A stretch of 64,000 nucleotides of DNA. Origin: Micromonospora sp. NBC_00421 (GTDB taxonomy: Bacteria; Actinomycetota; Actinomycetes; Mycobacteriales; Micromonosporaceae). Numbering within the stretch: position 1 is the stretch's first letter; the number at the start of each line of letters is the position of its first letter. Position numbers and translations under genes: made by a program. Under the pieces are notes generated by a model. It saw only the letters and a program-made list of their open reading frames with translations, was not told the origin of the DNA and ran no database searches. Location of the stretch: the NCBI RefSeq assembly GCF_036017915.1, contig NZ_CP107929.1, positions 558,001 through 622,000 on the forward strand, given 5' to 3'. Shown here piece after piece: positions 59,967-64,000 of the stretch.

Positions 59967-61463
59967 ATGTTCGAGGACTACTTGTACGCCCGGATCAGCG
60001 ATGACGAAATCGGTATGGAGAAAGGCATCACTCGGCAGCTCCGCGACAGCCGCGACGTGTCCGAGCGGTCCGGGGGTCGGGTCGTGGATGAGTTCTCCGA
60101 CAACGACATCAGCGCGCTGGCAGGTGCCCCACGGTCGGGGTATGACCGTCTGCTGGCGGCGCTCGCCGCCCCTAACCCGCTCGGTGTGCAGCGGCGCATC
60201 GTGTGTGTGCACACGTCCCGGGTGTGGCGTAACCGGTCGGAGCGGGCCGCTGGCATCGAGTTCGGCAAGGCACACAAGATCATTGTCAAGCAGGTCAACG
60301 GTCAGGAGTTCGACCTGCGGACCGCGCAGGGCCGCATGTTCGCTGGGATCGTGGGTGAGACCGACACCGGAGAGTCGGAGGTCAAGGCGGAGCGGGTGGC
60401 CGACGTGGCCCGGGAACGCGCCGAGGAAGGCCGCGCGAACGGGCGGGTGGCGTACGGCTGGCAGCGGGTCTACGAGTACGACTCCCGAGGCAAGATCGTC
60501 GGGTTTCACGATGAGGAGGACACCACCGAGGCGGATGTGGTGCGGGAGATCGTCGGTCGACTGCTGGCATCTGACACCCTCAAGGCGATCACCGACGACC
60601 TCAACACCCGGGGGGTGCTGGCTCCGAGCGCGGGGGACCGGCGTAAGCACCGGGCGAAGGGGCAAACGGCGGACGGGGCTCTGTGGAACAAGACGAGCGT
60701 CAGGAAGATTGCGGTCCGACCGGCGAACATCGGTTTGCGGATCTACCACCGGGGCCGCCCCGATGAACAACTGCTGCCGGCGGCGTGGCCGCGCATCGTG
60801 GACCCCGACGACCACGACCGGGTGGTGGCGTTGCTGTCCGATCCGGAGCGGGGGCAGACGAAACCGGCAGCACGATCGCACCTGCTGTCGTGGGGTATCG
60901 GCGAGTGCGGGGTGTGTGGGGCGCACCTGCGGACCACGTGGAAGGGCAACGCCAAGTGGGGGAAGAAGCAGCTGCTGTACACGTGTGAGGCGAAGGGGTG
61001 TGTGGGGCGCAACGAGCAGGCGGTGGATTTGCGGGTGAGGGCGGTGATGCTGTCGTTGCTGCGGCGTTCCGATGTGCTGGATTTGTTGGATGGGTCGTCG
61101 TCGCGGCAGGCGGAGTTGTTGGCGCGGGCGGAGGCGTTGCGGGCGCGCATGTCGGCGGCGGCGTTGGCGTTCGCGGAGGGTGACATGTCCGCCGAGCAGG
61201 TGCGGGTGATCAACGGCCGGTTGAGGCCGCAGATTGAGGAGGCGGAGCGGGAGGCACGCCAGCATCAGGTGTCGCCGCATTTGTCGCTGGTGGTGGCGTC
61301 GGTGGGGGAGCAGGCGGAGGAACGTTGGGACTCGTACAGCCTGGTGCAGAAGCGGGCGATCATGGAGGCGTTCGGGGTTCGGGTGCGGATTTTGCGTACC
61401 CGCCGGGGTCCGGGGTTTGACCCCGAGTCGGTGGAGGTCAAACCCCGTGACCGTGAGGGTTAG
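59967..61463 (+). CDS. Large serine recombinase / integrase
   Basis: 498-residue site-specific serine integrase. Resolvase domain (about 1-150): YARISDDEIG carries the catalytic serine (Ser11 from the ATG at 59967) and GMEKGITRQ, RIVCVHTSRVWRNR supply partner arginines. The recombinase domain (ADVVREIVGRLLASDTLKAI, NTRGVLAPS, IGLRIYHRG) and a zinc-ribbon domain (CGVCGAHL with CEAKGCVG) follow, then a coiled-coil region (about 385-450). This is the usual plan for phage and AICE integrases. A GTG at 59937 would extend it across the junction; the ATG fits a leaderless transcript. Its 3' end overlaps the next, convergent gene by a few bases. Confidence 0.95.
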   Translation: MFEDYLYARISDDEIGMEKGITRQLRDSRDVSERSGGRVVDEFSDNDISALAGAPRSGYDRLLAALAAPNPLGVQRRIVCVHTSRVWRNRSERAAGIEFGKAHKIIVKQVNGQEFDLRTAQGRMFAGIVGETDTGESEVKAERVADVARERAEEGRANGRVAYGWQRVYEYDSRGKIVGFHDEEDTTEADVVREIVGRLLASDTLKAITDDLNTRGVLAPSAGDRRKHRAKGQTADGALWNKTSVRKIAVRPANIGLRIYHRGRPDEQLLPAAWPRIVDPDDHDRVVALLSDPERGQTKPAARSHLLSWGIGECGVCGAHLRTTWKGNAKWGKKQLLYTCEAKGCVGRNEQAVDLRVRAVMLSLLRRSDVLDLLDGSSSRQAELLARAEALRARMSAAALAFAEGDMSAEQVRVINGRLRPQIEEAEREARQHQVSPHLSLVVASVGEQAEERWDSYSLVQKRAIMEAFGVRVRILRTRRGPGFDPESVEVKPRDREG

Positions 61464-62032
61464 CTGTAGCGGTGGGATTGGCGGGCTTGCGGGAGACGGA
61501 TGACCGGGCTGGGGTCGGATGAGGGGGCGGTGCCTTGACGTGGGCGGGGAGCACGCCCGTTGGTGGCGGCAAGGGCCTGCTCGATGTTGTCGGCCTTCTT
61601 TTCCCACCGGGTTTGCTGGGCGGCTTTCTCCGCTTTGACGAACCGGGCGTACACGGCCTCCGCGACCCGCTTGACTTGCTGTTCTTCGTCGTAGGCGTGG
61701 ATGCGGTCGTGGTCGGCGGTGTGCCGTTGGATGACCCGCACCATCATCCAGGTGCGTACGCAGCCTGCTGCGGCAACGCCGGCTAGTAGGGCGAATGCAA
61801 GGAACGCCTGGTAGCCGCGTGTGCTTTGCGCGGCAGGGTCCATGTGGGCGTCGTGGAATACGAGGCCCCACATGAAGGCAGCGCCTATGGTGAGGCCGAG
61901 GGCGATGAGGCCGTAGGCGGTGTGGCCTACACGTTGCCGTTTGGCTCGGAGGTCCAGGATTTCCTTGTGCCTGTTGGTGAGGCGGGTGATTTCTTGGCTG
62001 TCTTGGTCGGTGCGGCTGGTGTTGTTGCACAT
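61460..62032 (-). CDS. Two-TM membrane protein of integrated element
   Basis: 190-residue protein I do not recognise. After a charged N-terminal helix (RTDQDSQEITRLTNRHKEIL, possibly coiled coil, and LRAKRQR) come two membrane helices (AYGLIALGLTIGAAFMWGLV and AFLAFALLAGVAAAGCV) and a long charged cytoplasmic helix (KRVAEAVYARFVKAEKAAQQ) with a Pro/Arg-rich end. Topology and element context recall Spd-like spread proteins of actinomycete conjugative elements, but there is no sequence match I can claim. The ATG at 62032 has GGAG 10 nt upstream. It ends tail to tail with the integrase gene. Confidence 0.7.
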   Translation of the reverse strand: MCNNTSRTDQDSQEITRLTNRHKEILDLRAKRQRVGHTAYGLIALGLTIGAAFMWGLVFHDAHMDPAAQSTRGYQAFLAFALLAGVAAAGCVRTWMMVRVIQRHTADHDRIHAYDEEQQVKRVAEAVYARFVKAEKAAQQTRWEKKADNIEQALAATNGRAPRPRQGTAPSSDPSPVIRLPQARQSHRYS

Positions 62033-62323
62033 GGTGGTGGTGCTCCGTCTCTGCCTGCTGGGGAGGGGTGAGATCGGAGACGCAGGTCGCGGGCTGCGTC
62101 TCGCCGTGTCCCGGGGCGGGGAAGTCCCCGGGGTGGCGGTCAGCCTGGCGGTGCGAGGTGTGCGGTGGTTCTGGTGGTGGTGCTGTGAGGCGGCATGGTG
62201 GTCCCCCCGGAAACCGTGCGCGTTGTGTGTTTGTTGATGGTGCAACGGTTGGTGTTAGGCAACCATCGGTCTGCTGGTGGTGTTTCTGCCTGTTCACGTT
62301 AGTCGGGGATGGTTCGTTCGGTT

Positions 62324-62341
62324 GACCCCTGTTTGGGGGTC
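62324..62341. terminator. Hairpin GACCCC/GGGGTC
   Basis: GACCCC (62324-62329), loop TGTTTG, GGGGTC (62336-62341). It could end a short transcript from the GntR gene side or form part of the leader of the membrane gene. Confidence 0.35.
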
Positions 62342-62441
62342 GCCGCCCGCTCGGTTCGCACAAACGGACATTATGGCTGAGTGACTGGTCAGGGGTGTTT
62401 GAGTAGTCGATGGTGCCCCAATCGACGCAGCGCGCAAGTCT

Positions 62442-62455
62442 CACTGGTACCGACA
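62442..62455. promoter_or_regulatory. Candidate GntR operator, copy 1
   Basis: CACTGGTACCGACA, centred on GGTACC. Its exact reverse complement occurs at 62985-62998 on the other side of the GntR gene. Confidence 0.55.
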
Positions 62456-62508
62456 GGCACATGATGCAAAGTTGCCTATTGGGCGTATCCCACGCGGCGG
62501 GGGTGTCG

Positions 62509-62940
62509 TTAGTGTGCGTCAGGCCAGGATGGACCCGGGACCGTCCACCGGTCACCGGCCAGCATCTCCGGCACCTCTGCGCCGTCGCGCCACACCAGCA
62601 GGATGGGTACCCCATCGTCGGGTGGCACGTCCATGTCGTCGCGTTCGGGGCCGGTGGGCATGCGGGTTTCGATGCGCACGACCCCGGTCATGTCGAGGGG
62701 GCGTCTCGGGTGCTCTTGCCGCACCCTGGAAGTGTGCCCTTGTCGTACGACGATTAGCCCTTCGGCGCGGAGCCGGGCGATGGCGAGGCGTACAAGGTTG
62801 CGGCTGACGCCGTGGGTTTCCTGGAGCCAGCGGTCGGATGGGATGGGGTCACCGGGTTTGAGCTGCCCGGACAGGATTTGGGTGCGGAGCAGTGCGGCAA
62901 GCTGGTGCGAGCTTGGGCGCGGCTGTCCCGGGTGGACCAC
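62509..62940 (-). CDS. Short GntR-family regulator of the integrated element
   Basis: 143-residue regulator. The winged helix is typical GntR (ALLRTQILSGQLKPGDPIPS, THGVSRNLVRLAIARLRAEG, IVVRQGHTSRV), followed by only about 60 residues, too short for a full UTRA or FCD effector domain. KorSA-type GntR repressors control excision and transfer genes of pSAM2-like elements, which fits the context (inference). The GTG at 62940 is used. Two copies of a 14-bp dyad flank the gene; the upstream one overlaps its likely -35. Confidence 0.82.
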   Translation of the reverse strand: MVHPGQPRPSSHQLAALLRTQILSGQLKPGDPIPSDRWLQETHGVSRNLVRLAIARLRAEGLIVVRQGHTSRVRQEHPRRPLDMTGVVRIETRMPTGPERDDMDVPPDDGVPILLVWRDGAEVPEMLAGDRWTVPGPSWPDAH

Positions 62941-63015
62941 GCGCTAAGTCTGTGTCAGCGGAGGGTAACCACCTCAGCGGACCATGTCGGTACCAGTGGG
63001 GCCTGAGCGTGGCGC
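62941..63015 (-). promoter_or_regulatory. GntR gene promoter with operator copy 2
   Basis: Reading leftward: CCGACA (-35, part of the operator at 62985-62998, TGTCGGTACCAGTG on the plus strand), a 17-bp spacer, TACCCT as -10 (about 62967-62962), then about 20 bp to the GTG. A repressor on the operator would block the -35, so autoregulation is likely. A GAGG/CCTC dyad also lies at 62961-62975. Confidence 0.55.
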
Positions 63016-63045
63016 GGCCCGCACCCTCGGGGGATGGTGCGGGCC
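63016..63045 (-). terminator. Terminator of the small-gene operon
   Basis: Perfect 10-bp stem GGCCCGCACC (63016-63025) and GGTGCGGGCC (63036-63045), 10-nt loop, about 130 bp downstream of the last small gene on the minus strand. Confidence 0.6.
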
Positions 63046-63172
63046 GGGCTGGTGGTGGCCGCAACCTGGGGGGATGTGCGGGCACCGGGGGTCGATGTTA
63101 CGCCGGTCGATGGGATGCGGGGCCCCGGCGACGCGAGGTGGACTCATGCCACGGGCCGGGGTCGGGGTCGGG

Positions 63173-63478
63173 TCAGCGAAGTTCGCGGATGGCGGCGGCG
63201 ATCAGCCGATCGGCTGCCTGCTGGTCGATGTGTTCGATGTAGCCGTCCTCATCGAGCCGTCCGGGCACCATCCCGGCAATGATCAGCGGTAGGTGCAGGT
63301 CGCTCTGCCAGCCAGAGTTGCCGAACGGCCGCTTGCCGTTGAAGCCCTGCTCCTCCTCCCACACCATGGCGAGTAGTTCGATCAGGTAATCGCGGACGGT
63401 GGCAGCGTCGGCGTCGTTGTCCGGCAGCGGAAGGTCGAGCACTCGGCGGGCGGTGTCGGCGTCGATGGTGTCGGTCAC
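63173..63478 (-). CDS. Small conserved actinomycete-element protein
   Basis: 101-residue protein of unknown function, of a kind I associate with actinomycete prophages and AICEs. Sequence features: MTDTIDADTARRVLDLPLPD, YLIELLAMVWEEEQGFNGKR and PFGNSGWQSDLHLPLIIAGM. It is mostly helical and acidic with no membrane segment. The GTG at 63478 has GGAG upstream and overlaps the stop of the next upstream gene as GTGA. Part of a leftward operon of at least three genes. Confidence 0.75.
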   Translation of the reverse strand: MTDTIDADTARRVLDLPLPDNDADAATVRDYLIELLAMVWEEEQGFNGKRPFGNSGWQSDLHLPLIIAGMVPGRLDEDGYIEHIDQQAADRLIAAAIRELR

Positions 63479-63672
63479 GGGGTCTCCTCGGCGGTCTGGG
63501 GGTTGTTTAGGCAGTGGGGTGAGCAGTAGTCCACGCCGCTGGCCTGAGCGACGATCCACCCACAGTTGCGGGAAGCGTGTCGGCGGATGCGCTGGGCGTT
63601 GCCCTCCCAGGTGAGGGCGTTATCGCAGTCGTGGCCGTTGCAGCGGATCTCGCTGAGGCGGCGCACGGTCAT
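63475..63672 (-). CDS. Cys-rich small protein, zinc-ribbon-like
   Basis: 65-residue protein with cysteines at about 11, 16, 37, 50 and 54 (CNGHDC, NCGW, YCSPHC), a spacing that suggests a zinc-binding mini-domain. It starts at the ATG 63672, which overlaps the upstream gene's TGA as ATGA, and ends overlapping the next gene's GTG as GTGA. Such tiny zinc proteins are common in actinophage genomes. Function unknown. Confidence 0.7.
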   Translation of the reverse strand: MTVRRLSEIRCNGHDCDNALTWEGNAQRIRRHASRNCGWIVAQASGVDYCSPHCLNNPQTAEETP

Positions 63673-64000
63673 CGGTTGGCCCCAGCAGGGTCGAACAGGG
63701 CACCCTGGCTGGTGGGCTGGCGGGTCTTTCTCTGTCGCGGCCGGGCTGGCGGTGCCACGGTCGGCGGGTGCCTGACGTCCTGCCCGTTGTCGTCGACCTC
63801 GTACCCGTACAGGGCACCCACCACCTGGTTGAAATGCCGAATGTCGGCGACCTGCTCGGGGGTGCATGAGTGGTCGGCGTCGGCCGGGTTCCGGTCCGAG
63901 CTGGTGAACAGGGCGTCACCGTTGTTGCCGGGTAGACGTTCGAGGCGGATGAGGTCTCGGTCTCGGGCGGCCGGGGTGGGGTAGGGGCCGATCAGGTGCA
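63669..64000 (-). CDS. Hypothetical element protein, N-terminus beyond window
   Basis: The open frame enters from the right edge (110 codons to the stop), reading HLIGPYPTPAARDRDLIRLE, then RLPGNNGDALFTSSDRNPAD, CTPEQVADIRHFNQVVGALY and a basic Pro/Arg/Thr-rich C-terminus ending DPAGANR. Acidic and soluble-looking; no family recognised. The stop TGA (63669-63671) overlaps the next ATG, so the operon is translationally coupled. Confidence 0.7.
   Translation of the reverse strand, partial: HLIGPYPTPAARDRDLIRLERLPGNNGDALFTSSDRNPADADHSCTPEQVADIRHFNQVVGALYGYEVDDNGQDVRHPPTVAPPARPRQRKTRQPTSQGALFDPAGANR

Larger units (their letters stand above)
62033..62508. other. Regulatory gap between GntR gene and membrane-protein gene
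   Basis: 476 bp without a convincing ORF. It has the GACCCC/GGGGTC hairpin (62324-62341), a CATAAT -10-like box on the minus strand (62375-62370), and one copy of the 14-bp candidate GntR operator (62442-62455). Expected to contain the leftward promoter of the membrane-protein gene, with a leader over 300 nt if CATAAT is used. Confidence 0.45.
59931..64000. mobile_element. Left end of integrated element (AICE or prophage), continuing past the window
   Basis: From the junction rightward: serine integrase, two-TM protein, GntR regulator, and small overlapping genes typical of actinomycete integrative elements. Base composition is visibly less GC-rich from about 61.4 kb. No replication, Tra/FtsK or structural phage gene falls inside the window, so AICE versus prophage is open. 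Confidence 0.75.

Noticed and set aside
59943..62615. 890-codon minus-strand frame opposite the integrase
   Set aside because: Pro/His/Arg-rich, no motifs, antisense to an intact recombinase.

Overview
The window is high-GC DNA (about 70% or more by eye) with frequent GTG and TTG starts, many -10 boxes of the TAGNNT/TANNNT type and several apparently leaderless genes. Gene content (CBM2-linked rhamnogalacturonan lyase, PdtaR-type ANTAR regulator, DUF5753-type XRE regulator, DUF3140, tRNA-linked HTH/LAGLIDADG protein, ykfB/ykfC-like pair) points to an actinobacterium, most likely Micromonosporaceae (Micromonospora-like). This assignment is by recognition, not by a search.

Layout. 1-10 kb: end of an aldo/keto reductase, a multi-domain SpoIIE-type phosphatase, a YciI-like protein, pyruvate kinase, two tiny coupled ORFs, TesB thioesterase, then a leftward pair of Ser/Thr kinase and a membrane-anchored substrate-binding/VWA protein. 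10-18 kb: Rrf2 regulator, TauE/SafE permease with an odd Asp/Ala/His tail, PLP decarboxylase, secreted CBM2-PL11 lyase, LLM oxidoreductase, and tRNA-Leu(CAA) followed on the same strand by a frameshifted HTH/LAGLIDADG gene. 18-28 kb: PdtaR, a lipoprotein, and two adjacent amino-acid ABC importers (livJHMGF plus a three-gene polar amino-acid system) in one rightward cluster. 28-43.6 kb: housekeeping genes (polA, rpsA, coaE-grpB fusion, uvrB) mixed with small enzymes, a broken Uma2 gene and regulators (AraC, XRE). 43.6-59.6 kb: SDR, ABM-fold protein, TerC behind a candidate yybP-ykoY manganese riboswitch, a murein-peptide-recycling-like pair, a tyrosine phosphatase, a beta-lactamase-fold hydrolase, typA, an MMPL exporter divergent from a MarR regulator, a CocE-type hydrolase, an M15-like lysin, a cold-shock protein and a methyltransferase.

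59.7-64 kb: a metallo-beta-lactamase-fold gene is cut after its C-terminal part, and foreign DNA starts with a large serine integrase. It is followed by a membrane protein, a GntR regulator flanked by two copies of a 14-bp candidate operator, and a tightly overlapping set of small leftward genes running off the end. This looks like the left end of an integrated actinomycete element (AICE or prophage); its other end lies beyond the window.

No rRNA genes, CRISPR arrays, transposase genes or secondary-metabolite synthases were seen. All similarities are from memory of protein families; no search was run.
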